35,189 nt of DNA from Acholeplasmataceae bacterium (lineage in GTDB: Bacteria > Bacillota_I > Bacilli_A > Acholeplasmatales > UBA5453), in the NCBI GenBank assembly GCA_012522345.1, contig JAAYKO010000002.1:1-35189 (forward strand). The letters are read 5' to 3'. The stretch's first letter is position 1, and each line of letters opens with the position of its first letter. Shown here in pieces: positions 23,004-31,508 of this stretch. The notes beneath the pieces are model-generated. The model did no database searches. It was not told the origin of the DNA and worked only from the letters and a program-made list of their open reading frames with translations. Position numbers and translations under genes: made by a program.

Positions 23004-24491
23004 GTGAAAAAATGGAAGCTGACTTTAAAGATATTTATTATTTTGTTAACAGCTTTTTTGATAGTTGGTTGTGATAAAAAAGATCAATATGAAACCGAAA
23101 CTATTTTAGACCAAAGAGAGTTTAAAGCTGTCTGGATTTCTTCTTTTATCAATGAAGTCCCTTATGAAGACAAGGAACAATTTATAACTTATATGGAAGG
23201 TGTTTTTGAAGTGTTAGTTTATTATGGTATCAACGCTCTAATATTTCATGTAAGAACCCACAACAATGCCTTTTACCAATCAAATATAAATCCTCTGGCC
23301 AGTTGGTTTTCAACTGTTGATTTTGCTGAGTTTGATCCATTAGAATGGGTAATTGAAGAATCGCATAAAAGAGGAATTGAATTTCATGCTTGGCTTAATC
23401 CTTACCGAGTTGGAGAATATTATGTTGGTGATTATCCAAGCGAAAATCCAGCTTCTAATCCGAATAATATAATCGATGGAAAAATTCTAAATCCAGCTTT
23501 AGAAAATGTTAGACAACATCTTTATAATACTATAATTGAGCTAGTTGATAATTATGATGTTGACGCAATCCATTTTGATGATTATTTTTATATTCAAACT
23601 GATGCTAGTCCAACGAGCGCAAGTGCGCGAAGAGAAAATATAAACATTTTAATTGAAGGAATTCATAACTTATTAAAAGAATATAACAAAAACAACAATC
23701 GTTATATTCAATTTGGAATCTCACCAACTGGAATTTATAAAAATGGTAATGGTATTGTTAATTATGATCAGGATGGCAAACCTCTTACTACAGGTTCAGC
23801 AAACACGAGAGGTTTTGAGCATTATGGTAATTATTTGTATGCAGACACCGTAAAATGGATAAGTGAAGGCTGGCTTGATTATCTTATTCCACAAGTCTAT
23901 TGGGCGCGAGACACTAAGGCTGCACCTTTTGAAAGTGTGCTTTCATGGTGGGATAAAGTCGTTAAACATTTAGATATCAATCTTTATTCTGGAATTGGCG
24001 TTTACATGGCTGATGAAAATAGAGATGGGTGGGGTAGTAATACCTCAGAGTTGGATGAACAATTTAAGATTATTGAAAATAAACTTTCAAATGTTAAAGG
24101 CTATAGTATTTTTTCATATAAACATTTAAACAATGGCTACATTAATTCTAGTTTAAAAAGCGGTTATCAAATTAGAAAAGCATATCGAGATGAGATGAGA
24201 AGAAAAATAAAAGTCCCGCCAATCATCAGTTCGATGACACCAGTAATTTTGCCAGAAGTAAAAAATCTTGTTTTACAAGATGGATTTTTAAAGTGGGATG
24301 GAGTAAATGGAGCGAAGTTTTATTATATTTATGCTGCTGAAGCGTTGACTTATTCCAATAGCGAAATTGTTGCCGTTGTTTATTCAAAAGAAGCAACTGT
24401 TGAGTTTTTAATTGACAGTGAACTAGCCAATTTAGAATATGGAGTAAGAGCACTTTCTTATACAAATCATTTAAGTCCAATTTCGGATTAA
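23004..24491 (+). CDS. GHL10 (COG1649) glycosidase-like lipoprotein, tandem paralogue
   Basis: A lipoprotein of about 495 residues with lipobox IVGC (Cys23). It carries the same GHL10 barrel as its upstream neighbour, with matching FHAWLNPYR (His128) and AIHFDDYFY (Asp192, Asp193), plus the FN3-like segment ending LEYGVRALSYTNHLSPI, and then stops. It lacks the 600-residue extension and split repeat. The GTG at 23004 is chosen because AAGGAAGTG lies just upstream; an earlier GTG at 22995 overlaps that ribosome site. The pair arose by duplication, giving one membrane-anchored and one large secreted version. The substrate is unknown; bacterial relatives are linked to cell-wall glycans. Confidence 0.85.
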   Translation: MKKWKLTLKIFIILLTAFLIVGCDKKDQYETETILDQREFKAVWISSFINEVPYEDKEQFITYMEGVFEVLVYYGINALIFHVRTHNNAFYQSNINPLASWFSTVDFAEFDPLEWVIEESHKRGIEFHAWLNPYRVGEYYVGDYPSENPASNPNNIIDGKILNPALENVRQHLYNTIIELVDNYDVDAIHFDDYFYIQTDASPTSASARRENINILIEGIHNLLKEYNKNNNRYIQFGISPTGIYKNGNGIVNYDQDGKPLTTGSANTRGFEHYGNYLYADTVKWISEGWLDYLIPQVYWARDTKAAPFESVLSWWDKVVKHLDINLYSGIGVYMADENRDGWGSNTSELDEQFKIIENKLSNVKGYSIFSYKHLNNGYINSSLKSGYQIRKAYRDEMRRKIKVPPIISSMTPVILPEVKNLVLQDGFLKWDGVNGAKFYYIYAAEALTYSNSEIVAVVYSKEATVEFLIDSELANLEYGVRALSYTNHLSPISD

Positions 24492-24517
24492 TAGAATTTT
24501 TTTAAAAGTCACAAACA

Positions 24518-24573
24518 ACAAAGCTTCCTCTAGCTTAGAATGAAAATGTTCTCAAGTTAAAGGAAGTTTTTAT
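24518..24573 (+). terminator. Intrinsic terminator after the GHL10 genes
   Basis: AGCTTCCT near the left end pairs with AGGAAGTT on the right, with inner pairing of CTTAGAA and TTCTCAAG, followed by a T-run. It closes the peptide/kinase/GHL10 block before the MarR promoter. Confidence 0.65.
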
Positions 24574-24602
24574 TATTTTTGTTAAAATTAAGCTTTTTTA
24601 CT

Positions 24603-24643
24603 TTGACAAATAAAATAATTGTGCTAAAATAGTTAGGTAACTA
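24603..24643 (+). promoter_or_regulatory. Promoter and MarR operator candidate
   Basis: TTGACA (24603-24608), a 16-base spacer and TAAAAT (24625-24630) form a strong promoter. A perfect dyad, TAGTTA-GG-TAACTA (24630-24643), covers the transcription start, an ideal place for autorepression by the MarR protein encoded 20 bases later. Confidence 0.72.
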
Positions 24644-24662
24644 GGTAAAAAGGGGTAAGAAT

Positions 24663-25109
24663 ATGAAAAGAAAGCGAGTAGGTCAATCCTTGTTTGCAAT
24701 CGGCAATAAGCTGAGAAGAAACATCAATAAAGAACACCAAATCCATGGAATATCTGGCGGCCAATCTCGAGCCTTAAATTTTATTTATCGCATTGGCACC
24801 CATAAAGATGTTTTTCAAAAAGATATTGAAAGATTTTTATCAATTAGAAGTTCTTCTGCAACTGAACTAGTTAAAAGTTTAGTAAAAGAAGGCTTTATTA
24901 CTAAAGAAACGCTTAAGACAGACAAAAGAATGAAAAAATTAATTTTAACTGATAAAGGTATAGAAGTCGTTAAAAATACACATCAGATTTTAGATTCTAT
25001 AGAAGAGAGTTTGAAAAATGAAGTATCTAAAGAGACATTTGATCAGTTTATTGAAACACTTTCTATTTTCGAAAAAATTATTGATAGTAAGAGGATAACA
25101 GATGATTAA
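24663..25109 (+). CDS. MarR-family transcriptional regulator
   Basis: A 148-residue winged-helix repressor. The recognition-helix region reads DIERFLSIRSSSATELVKSL, and the wing reads KRMKKLILTDKGIEVV, both typical of MarR. Flanking helices (N-terminal about 1-30 and C-terminal about 115-145) would form the dimer. It is the first gene of a three-gene operon with an ABC exporter pair and overlaps the next gene by eight bases. By analogy with other MarR/exporter operons it probably represses the operon and releases it when a toxic compound binds. The dyad at 24630-24643 is the likely site. The ligand is unknown. Confidence 0.88.
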   Translation: MKRKRVGQSLFAIGNKLRRNINKEHQIHGISGGQSRALNFIYRIGTHKDVFQKDIERFLSIRSSSATELVKSLVKEGFITKETLKTDKRMKKLILTDKGIEVVKNTHQILDSIEESLKNEVSKETFDQFIETLSIFEKIIDSKRITDD

Positions 25110-26829
25110 GTTAGCAAAATATTTAAAAACTGAAAAATTAAAAACAATCGCAATTCCAATTTTTATTATTGTTGAAGTTATTGCCGAAGTTTTAATCCCT
25201 GTTTTTATTGGAAGACTAATTGACCAAGGAATTGAAGCGGGAAGAACAGATTTAATCTACCGATATGGAGCAATTATGGCAGGGCTTGCTGTAACAGCTT
25301 TATTTTTTGGCATATTCGCTTCGAGACTAGCAGCTAGTGTATCAACTGCTTTTGCGAGAAACTTACGACAAGCGCAATATGAAAATATTCAAACTTTCTC
25401 CTTTGAAAACATTGATAAATTTTCAACCTCAAGCTTAATAACAAGAATGACTTTAGATGTTTCAATGGTTCAAAACTCTTTTCGAATGTTGATTAGAATT
25501 GCTTTTAGGGCTCCGGGATTATTGGTTTTTTCAATTATTAGTTCATTTGTTGTAGCTGGAAAAATGGGCTTTATTTTTGTTTCGGTAATCCCTTTGTTGA
25601 GTTTTGGATTTTTTATTGTGATGCGGGGAGCACACAAACATTTCCGTCAAATGTTTAATAAAATAGATCATTTAAACTTAGTTATTCAAGAAGACTTATC
25701 AGGTATTAGAACAATCAAATCATACGTTAGAGAAGAACATGAAATTGCTAAATTTGATTATGCGGCAACTGAAGTCGCTCAAAATGCAATCAGGGCAGAG
25801 AAATGGATTATTTTTAATAATCCAATTTTACAATTTTCTGCTGGTCTTAGTTTCGCTTTAATCGGTTGGTTTGGATCCTACAACATGATTTATCACGGCT
25901 TTACAAAAGGACAATTTACTAATGTAATAACTTATGTTATGCAGGTTTTATTTAGTTTAATGATGATTTCAAACGTGTTTTTATTTTTTGTAATTTCAAA
26001 AGCGGCAGTTGATCGAATTACCGAAGTTTTAGATGAGAAGACAACTCTTGGTGAAAAAGAAGAGGCAATCGAGATTGTAAAAGATGGTTCAGTAGAATTT
26101 AGGAATGCTTGTTTTAAATATCAAGAGAGTGAATCGAAGATGGTCCTCAATAATATTAATTTAAAAATTCCTTCAGGAGCTTTTGTTGGAGTTTTTGGTG
26201 GAACTGGAACCGGTAAGACTTCACTTGTCCAACTTATTCCTCGCCTATATGATGTCAATAGAGGTCAGGTTTTAGTCGGTGGCGTTGATGTTAGAGATTA
26301 TAAAATAAACGCAGTAAGAGAAGCGGTTATGTTAGTATTACAAAAAAATGTGCTTTTTTCAGGAACGCTAAGAGATAATATTAAATACGGTAAAGCTGAT
26401 GCAACCGATGAAGAAATTATTGATGTTTTGAAAAAAGCACAGGCATATAATTTTGTCTCAAAATGGGAAAAAGGACTTGATACTTGGATTGAACAAGGTG
26501 GAGTCAATGTCTCTGGTGGTCAACGTCAAAGGCTAACTATTGCAAGAGCACTTATCGCTAATCCAAAAGTTTTAATTTTAGATGACTCAACAAGTGCAGT
26601 TGATACTAAAACTGATGCTTTAATTCGCGAGATGTTAAGAAATGAAAAACCTGAAATGACAAAAATTGTTGTTTCTCAGCGAATTGCTTCAATCGAAAAT
26701 GCAGATTTAATTGTAATTTTAGATGATGATGGTATTAATGCGATTGGAGACCATCAAAAGCTTTACAAAACTAATCAAATCTATCAAAGCGTTTATGATG
26801 CTCAAAAGAAGGGGGTCAACAACCAATGA
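25102..26829 (+). CDS. Heterodimeric ABC exporter subunit with degenerate ATP site
   Basis: A 575-residue ABC exporter half-transporter: six membrane helices (about residues 1-310) and a nucleotide-binding domain (about 335-565). Walker A is GGTGTGKTS (Lys372) and the signature is VSGGQ (471-474). The catalytic Glu after Walker B is replaced by Asp495 (LILDDS) and the H-loop His by Gln526 (VVSQR). These changes are the hallmark of the non-catalytic partner in heterodimeric exporters such as TM287/288 and BmrCD. Together with the next subunit it would have one active and one degenerate ATP site. It probably exports drugs, lipids or peptides. The start overlaps the marR end. Confidence 0.9.
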   Translation: MIKLAKYLKTEKLKTIAIPIFIIVEVIAEVLIPVFIGRLIDQGIEAGRTDLIYRYGAIMAGLAVTALFFGIFASRLAASVSTAFARNLRQAQYENIQTFSFENIDKFSTSSLITRMTLDVSMVQNSFRMLIRIAFRAPGLLVFSIISSFVVAGKMGFIFVSVIPLLSFGFFIVMRGAHKHFRQMFNKIDHLNLVIQEDLSGIRTIKSYVREEHEIAKFDYAATEVAQNAIRAEKWIIFNNPILQFSAGLSFALIGWFGSYNMIYHGFTKGQFTNVITYVMQVLFSLMMISNVFLFFVISKAAVDRITEVLDEKTTLGEKEEAIEIVKDGSVEFRNACFKYQESESKMVLNNINLKIPSGAFVGVFGGTGTGKTSLVQLIPRLYDVNRGQVLVGGVDVRDYKINAVREAVMLVLQKNVLFSGTLRDNIKYGKADATDEEIIDVLKKAQAYNFVSKWEKGLDTWIEQGGVNVSGGQRQRLTIARALIANPKVLILDDSTSAVDTKTDALIREMLRNEKPEMTKIVVSQRIASIENADLIVILDDDGINAIGDHQKLYKTNQIYQSVYDAQKKGVNNQ

Positions 26830-28697
26830 TGCGAAGAGGGATGCCTAAAGGAGCTCATTTTAAAGCTCGCAAAGGGACATTTTTAAGATTAGTCCGCTTT
26901 GTTTTAGAAAAACATAAAATTAGAATTATTATTGTCATTTTAGCGATGGCTCTTTCAACTTTGACTAATATTGGCGCAACTTCAATTATTCAGCAAATAG
27001 TTAAGGAAACAAGCGCGATGATAGAAATTGGCAGTACCGATTTTACGCCTATTATCAAACTAATAGCTGCAATGTCAGGTTTATATTTGTTAAGTATTTT
27101 ACTGACCTATCTCCATTTAAGAATTATGATTGATGTTGGTCAGGAATCTTTGCTTAGATTAAGAGAGACAATGTTTGTCCATATGACAAAGTTACCCATA
27201 AAATATTTTGACGAACATCAACATGGCGATTTGATGAGCGTTTTTACTAATGATGTCAATGCCACAAGACAGATGATTTCACAAAGTCTACCTCAACTAG
27301 CAATCGCGACATTTACTATTTTAGGATATTTAATTGCGATGTTTATCTTTTCTTATATTCTCTCATTTTTCATGATTGCAGTTGGAATTTTATTAATTTT
27401 TACAAGTAAAAAAGTGACATCTTCAACAAGAGTTCTTTATCGCCAACAACAAATGGCTTTAGGAAAAGTTAATGGTTATATTGAAGAGATGGTAGAAGGT
27501 CAAAAAGTTGTTAAAGTTTTCCGTTATGAACAACAAGCAGTTAAAAACTTTGAAAAATTAAATCATGATTTATTTATTCAAGCAGAAAAAGCAGGCAAAA
27601 AAATTGGTGTCTTAGTTCCTTTTACCATTAACATAGGTTACTTAGCTTATGTTGTAGTTGCAATTTTAGGAAGCTATTTAATTTCAATTAATCATATGAC
27701 TATTCCACAATTAATCGTCTTTTTGTTATTTACAAGAAGTTTTGTTGGCCCCTTTAACCGGCTTTCAAATCAAATGGATTTTATTGGGCTCGCTACTGCG
27801 GGGGCGGATAGAATCTTTAGAATTTTAGAAGAAGAAATTGAAACTGACCAAGGTCAATATGAATTAGTCGATGCCGAATACAAAGATGACAAACTTGTAA
27901 AAAGTGAAACTGAAACAGGCCTGTTAGCTTGGTATAATTCAGAAACAAATCATTTAGTTAAGTTGTGTGGAGATGTTAGGTTTGATAATGTCAGCTTTGG
28001 TTATCGCGAAAATGTTCCAGTCTTAAAAGATGTCTCCCTTTACGCCAAACCTAACCAAAAAATCGCCTTTGTAGGTGCTACTGGGGCAGGTAAAACAACT
28101 ATCGCAAATTTAATTAACCGCTTTTATGATATTAAAGAAGGCGAGATTAGTTTTGATGGAATAGACATTAAAGAGATTAAAAAACATGATTTAAGAAAAG
28201 TCATCGCAGTAGTTTTACAAGACACTAGTTTATTTACAACAACAGTTATGGAAAACATTCGTTACGGAAATTTGAACGCTACTGATGAAGATGTTTATCA
28301 GGCGGCCAAAAGAGCTAATGCTCATGAGTTTATTTTAAAATTGCCAGAAGGATATAACACAGTAATCGCTCATGACGGCGAAAATCTTTCCCAAGGTCAA
28401 CGTCAGCTTCTTTCAATCGCCAGAGCTGCAATTGCGGATGTTCCGGTCTTAATTTTAGATGAAGCAACCTCTTCAGTTGATACTCATACTGAAAAATTAA
28501 TTCAAGATGGGATGGATCAACTAATGAAGGGTAAAACAGTTTTTGTTATTGCGCACCGGCTCTCAACAATTCAAAACTCAAACGCAATAATTGTTTTAGA
28601 AAATGGAGAAATCATTGAACGTGGCGACCATGATGAGTTGATAGACTATCGCGGTAAATATTATCAACTCTATACAGGATTGTTTGAATTTGAATGA
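26826..28697 (+). CDS. Heterodimeric ABC exporter subunit with catalytic ATP site
   Basis: A 623-residue half-transporter, the partner of the preceding gene (ATGA overlap). After a basic N-terminal extension come six membrane helices and a nucleotide-binding domain with Walker A GATGAGKTT (Lys423), catalytic Glu546 (LILDEATSSVD) and His577 (IAHRLST). Its signature is LSQGQ (521-525) rather than LSGGQ, so the second, degenerate site combines this motif with the altered Walker B of the partner. A linker insert of about 40 residues before the nucleotide domain (around 345-385) is typical of the longer subunit of such pairs. The substrate is not evident; the MarR context suggests detoxification. 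Confidence 0.92.
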   Translation: MMRRGMPKGAHFKARKGTFLRLVRFVLEKHKIRIIIVILAMALSTLTNIGATSIIQQIVKETSAMIEIGSTDFTPIIKLIAAMSGLYLLSILLTYLHLRIMIDVGQESLLRLRETMFVHMTKLPIKYFDEHQHGDLMSVFTNDVNATRQMISQSLPQLAIATFTILGYLIAMFIFSYILSFFMIAVGILLIFTSKKVTSSTRVLYRQQQMALGKVNGYIEEMVEGQKVVKVFRYEQQAVKNFEKLNHDLFIQAEKAGKKIGVLVPFTINIGYLAYVVVAILGSYLISINHMTIPQLIVFLLFTRSFVGPFNRLSNQMDFIGLATAGADRIFRILEEEIETDQGQYELVDAEYKDDKLVKSETETGLLAWYNSETNHLVKLCGDVRFDNVSFGYRENVPVLKDVSLYAKPNQKIAFVGATGAGKTTIANLINRFYDIKEGEISFDGIDIKEIKKHDLRKVIAVVLQDTSLFTTTVMENIRYGNLNATDEDVYQAAKRANAHEFILKLPEGYNTVIAHDGENLSQGQRQLLSIARAAIADVPVLILDEATSSVDTHTEKLIQDGMDQLMKGKTVFVIAHRLSTIQNSNAIIVLENGEIIERGDHDELIDYRGKYYQLYTGLFEFE

Positions 28698-28722
28698 AGC
28701 ATTGTTCAAGCAATGCTTTTTT
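28697..28722 (+). terminator. Intrinsic terminator after the ABC exporter operon
   Basis: AAGCATTG (28697-28704) pairs perfectly with CAATGCTT (28711-28718) around a 6-base loop and runs into six T. It starts at the last base of the stop codon. Confidence 0.85.
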
Positions 28723-28833
28723 CATTTTTATAAATGAACAAAACAAATAACTGTTGATTTCTTTAAAATTAATATAAATAACTCAAGATATTTTATAAAT
28801 AAGGTTATATTTGTATAAAAATGATTTTTAAAA

Positions 28834-28842
28834 TGCTATAAT
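28834..28842 (+). promoter_or_regulatory. Extended -10 promoter of the metal ATPase gene
   Basis: TG-C-TATAAT at 28834-28842. Transcription would start near 28849, so the in-frame ATG at 28846 should lie outside the mRNA and the ATG at 28858 would have a leader of only about 9-10 bases. Confidence 0.5.
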
Positions 28843-28857
28843 GCGATGGGTGGAAAA

Positions 28858-30699
28858 ATGAAACATATAATAAAACAAATTACTTTTTTAGCTACAGCAA
28901 TAATTTTATTTATTGTTGGCATGATTTTACAAAATACAGAAGTTGAAAATATTTATTATTTAATTGTTTTTGGACTCTCTTTTATTATCGGTAGTTACCA
29001 GATACTTTTAGAAGGGGTTTCAGCGACAATTAAAAATAAAGCTTTAAATGTTGAACTATTGATGATTCTCGCTTCAATAGGGGCTTTTTTTATTGGTGAA
29101 TACCAAGAAGGAGCCATGTTAATTTTAATTTTTAGCCTTGCTCATATTTTAGAAGAGTATGCTACTTTAAAAAGCGAAAAATCATTTAAGAGTCTTCTAA
29201 AGATTGCTCCTGATGAAGCAACATTAGCGGAAGAAAATGATCGAGTTGTACCTGTTGGTGAACTTTTAATCGGCCAAATAATAAAAGTAAAAGTAGGAGA
29301 AAAAGTTCCTGTTGATGGAATTATTATTGAGGGTAGTACGGCAATTGATGAACAGATGATAACCGGTGAGTTTGTGCCGGCAAATAAAAGTGTGAGTGAC
29401 CATGTTTATGCAGGAACAATCAATATGAGTTCAACAATTTTAGTTAAAGTAGAAAAAGATCCGCAAGAGACTATAGCGCAAAAAATAATCGATTTTGTAA
29501 AAACTGCTCAAGAAGAAAAAACAGAGCGGCAAACAATTGTTGAAAAAATTGAAAAGTGGTATGTATATGGTGTTATATTATTGGCCTTGCTAGTTTTAAT
29601 AATTCCCCCACAATTTAAGATTTGGAGTTCTAGTACAGCTCTTAATAAAGCAATAATAGTGCTTGTGGTGGCATCACCCTGTGCTCTTGTAGCGTCGATT
29701 ACACCGGCGGTTTTAGCAAGTCTTTCTAGTAGCGCCAAACAAGGTATTTTAATTAAGGGTGGAAGACCGCTTGAAAGAGCGCGCACAATTGATACGGTTG
29801 TTTTTGACAAAACAGGAACAATTACTAAAGGCGTTGCTCAAGTTGTTGGTTATAAAACATATAATATTGCTGAAGATAGTTTTTTAAAAGCAGTAGTGTC
29901 AATTGAAAAACAATCCGCTCACCCACTTGCAAAAGCAATCGTTTCCCATTTTTCTAACGTTGAAACTGTTACAGTCCAAACTATTGAAAAAGCGGGCATA
30001 GGAATTGAAGGCGTTATTGGAGGAGAACACTATTTAGTTGGTAGATTTGATGCCGAGATGTGTGATTTATGTGCACTTGAATTGAAAGTTGCACAACAAT
30101 CTGGCTTGACTGTTGTCAATGTAGCAAGAAATAACAAAATAGTTGGCTTTATTGAACTAAAAGATACCATTCGCGAAGACGCACCAGCAGCGATAGAAAA
30201 GTTAAATAAAATGAATATTACGACCCATATGTTAACGGGTGATAATTACCAAATTGCTGAAAATGTTAAAAAAGAATTAAAAATTTCTTCTTTTAAAAGC
30301 GAATATTTTCCAGAAGAAAAAGTTGCAGAAATAAAACGATTAAAAGATAAAGGTAAACAAGTCGCGATGATTGGAGATGGGATTAATGATGCCCCTGCTC
30401 TTACAGCTAGTGATTTGGGGATTGCGATGGGTTCAGCGACAGATGTCAGCTTAGAAGTTGCTGATATTGTCTTTATCAATAATAAGATAAGCAGTATTTC
30501 CAAAGTAATAAATCTCTCAAAAAGAATGCACCGGATTGTAATTGAAAATATTGTTTTCTCAATAGCAATAGTCGCTTTTTTGTTATTTTATAATTTGCTT
30601 GGTAATATGAAAATTACATTAGGAGTGATCTTCCATGAAGGATCAACAATTTTAGTAATTTTAAATAGTTTAAGACTTCTAATTAGAAGAAAAGAATAA
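28858..30699 (+). CDS. P1B-4-type heavy-metal transporting ATPase
   Basis: A 613-residue P-type ATPase that pumps a transition metal out of the cytoplasm. The A-domain has ITGEF, the phosphorylated Asp317 is in DKTGT, the HP motif is SAHPLAK, and TGDN and GDGINDAPA complete the nucleotide and hinge motifs. The membrane metal site is Ser273-Pro274-Cys275 (SPC) and the last helices carry HEGST (His593), the pair that defines subgroup P1B-4 (Co, Fe(II) or Zn exporters such as CoaT/PfeT). There is no N-terminal metal-binding domain. An ATG at 28846 is also in frame, but the -10 element at 28837-28842 argues for 28858. It is followed closely by the 183-aa gene. Confidence 0.88.
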   Translation: MKHIIKQITFLATAIILFIVGMILQNTEVENIYYLIVFGLSFIIGSYQILLEGVSATIKNKALNVELLMILASIGAFFIGEYQEGAMLILIFSLAHILEEYATLKSEKSFKSLLKIAPDEATLAEENDRVVPVGELLIGQIIKVKVGEKVPVDGIIIEGSTAIDEQMITGEFVPANKSVSDHVYAGTINMSSTILVKVEKDPQETIAQKIIDFVKTAQEEKTERQTIVEKIEKWYVYGVILLALLVLIIPPQFKIWSSSTALNKAIIVLVVASPCALVASITPAVLASLSSSAKQGILIKGGRPLERARTIDTVVFDKTGTITKGVAQVVGYKTYNIAEDSFLKAVVSIEKQSAHPLAKAIVSHFSNVETVTVQTIEKAGIGIEGVIGGEHYLVGRFDAEMCDLCALELKVAQQSGLTVVNVARNNKIVGFIELKDTIREDAPAAIEKLNKMNITTHMLTGDNYQIAENVKKELKISSFKSEYFPEEKVAEIKRLKDKGKQVAMIGDGINDAPALTASDLGIAMGSATDVSLEVADIVFINNKISSISKVINLSKRMHRIVIENIVFSIAIVAFLLFYNLLGNMKITLGVIFHEGSTILVILNSLRLLIRRKE

Positions 30700-30723
30700 T
30701 CAGATGAAAAGTTTGGTGGTTTA

Positions 30724-31275
30724 ATGCGAAAAAGAAGTACAATCGTTTCTTTTGTTTTATTTGTAGTAATTTCACTTATCTTATTTTTTGTTGGCGAAAA
30801 AAAGGCGGCATTTGTTGCCGGTGGTTTTTCCTCTTTTTTGCTCGTTGCTCTTTTAGGCTTTTATTTAATTGATTTTCGTAATAAAAGAAAACTTGATCCA
30901 GATTATAAAGTCTTAAAAAAAGAACATTTGTTAGAAGCTTACGATAAGCTTGTCAAAGAATATGAAAATGAGAAACTTAAAGCTGTTTGTCTCGTCTATT
31001 TAAAACTCGCTCGTGAATATGACTTTGAAACAATAAAAAGTTTTTCCAAATTATTGTTGAAAGATTATAAAATTGATCCAGTTGGTTACGATGATGGATA
31101 TGTTGTTTTGTTTGCCAACATTCACGAACTGTTATTGCCGGAAATGATCAAACAATTAAGGATTAAGCTTCAACAATTAAATCTTGAAATTGAATTTAAA
31201 TATGGCTTTAGCTACTATACAAGCGGAAAAAATTATCAAATCATGTTAGAAGAAGCAAAAACTGTTTTAAAATAA
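30724..31275 (+). CDS. Hypothetical membrane protein with possible degenerate GGDEF-like domain
   Basis: A 183-residue protein with two membrane helices (about 7-25 and 29-50) and a cytoplasmic part. The segment VGYDDGYVVLF (about residue 120), followed by helices and FKYGFSYYTSGKNYQIMLEEAKTVL, has the order of a GGDEF fold (R.GGDEF.., then the SiGia.y..g......A...ly end), but the signature itself is lost. If so, it could not make cyclic di-GMP and might only bind a nucleotide or serve as scaffold. It starts 24 bases after the metal ATPase and probably shares its mRNA. This reading is a weak inference; otherwise the family is unrecognised. Confidence 0.6.
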   Translation: MRKRSTIVSFVLFVVISLILFFVGEKKAAFVAGGFSSFLLVALLGFYLIDFRNKRKLDPDYKVLKKEHLLEAYDKLVKEYENEKLKAVCLVYLKLAREYDFETIKSFSKLLLKDYKIDPVGYDDGYVVLFANIHELLLPEMIKQLRIKLQQLNLEIEFKYGFSYYTSGKNYQIMLEEAKTVLK

Positions 31276-31311
31276 GAGTTTTTTACTAAGAAATTTAAAA
31301 ACAAATTGTTG

Positions 31312-31359
31312 ACTCATAACCTTTTTTAAATTCAGGTCAAAAAGGTTGTGAGTTTTTTT
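31312..31359 (+). terminator. Strong intrinsic terminator before nifJ
   Basis: ACTCATAACCTTTTT (from 31312) pairs with AAAAAGGTTGTGAGT (31339-31353) with one wobble pair, followed by seven T (31353-31359). This 15-bp stem is the strongest terminator in the window. Confidence 0.88.
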
Positions 31360-31426
31360 GTTATTTTCGAATCCAAAACAGAAAATTTCTAAACTAGAAT
31401 AAATGATTTTTAAAGCCGATTTTATG

Positions 31427-31455
31427 TTGCATTTTACTTGACAATAAAGTATAAT
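31427..31455 (+). promoter_or_regulatory. Promoter of nifJ
   Basis: TTGCAT (31427-31432), a 17-base spacer and TATAAT (31450-31455) lie 54 bases before the ATG. An overlapping TTGACA at 31438-31443 could serve a second start but lacks a good -10. A strong AAGGAGG site precedes the gene. Confidence 0.6.
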
Positions 31456-31508
31456 CAACTATGGTATTAATTCTTTTAAAGACATTTTTTATTTAAGGAG
31501 GAAAAGAT

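Noticed and set aside
24226-24480. Minus-strand 84-codon frame within the second GHL10 gene
   Set aside because: Leu/Gln-rich low-complexity translation, antisense to a well-supported gene.
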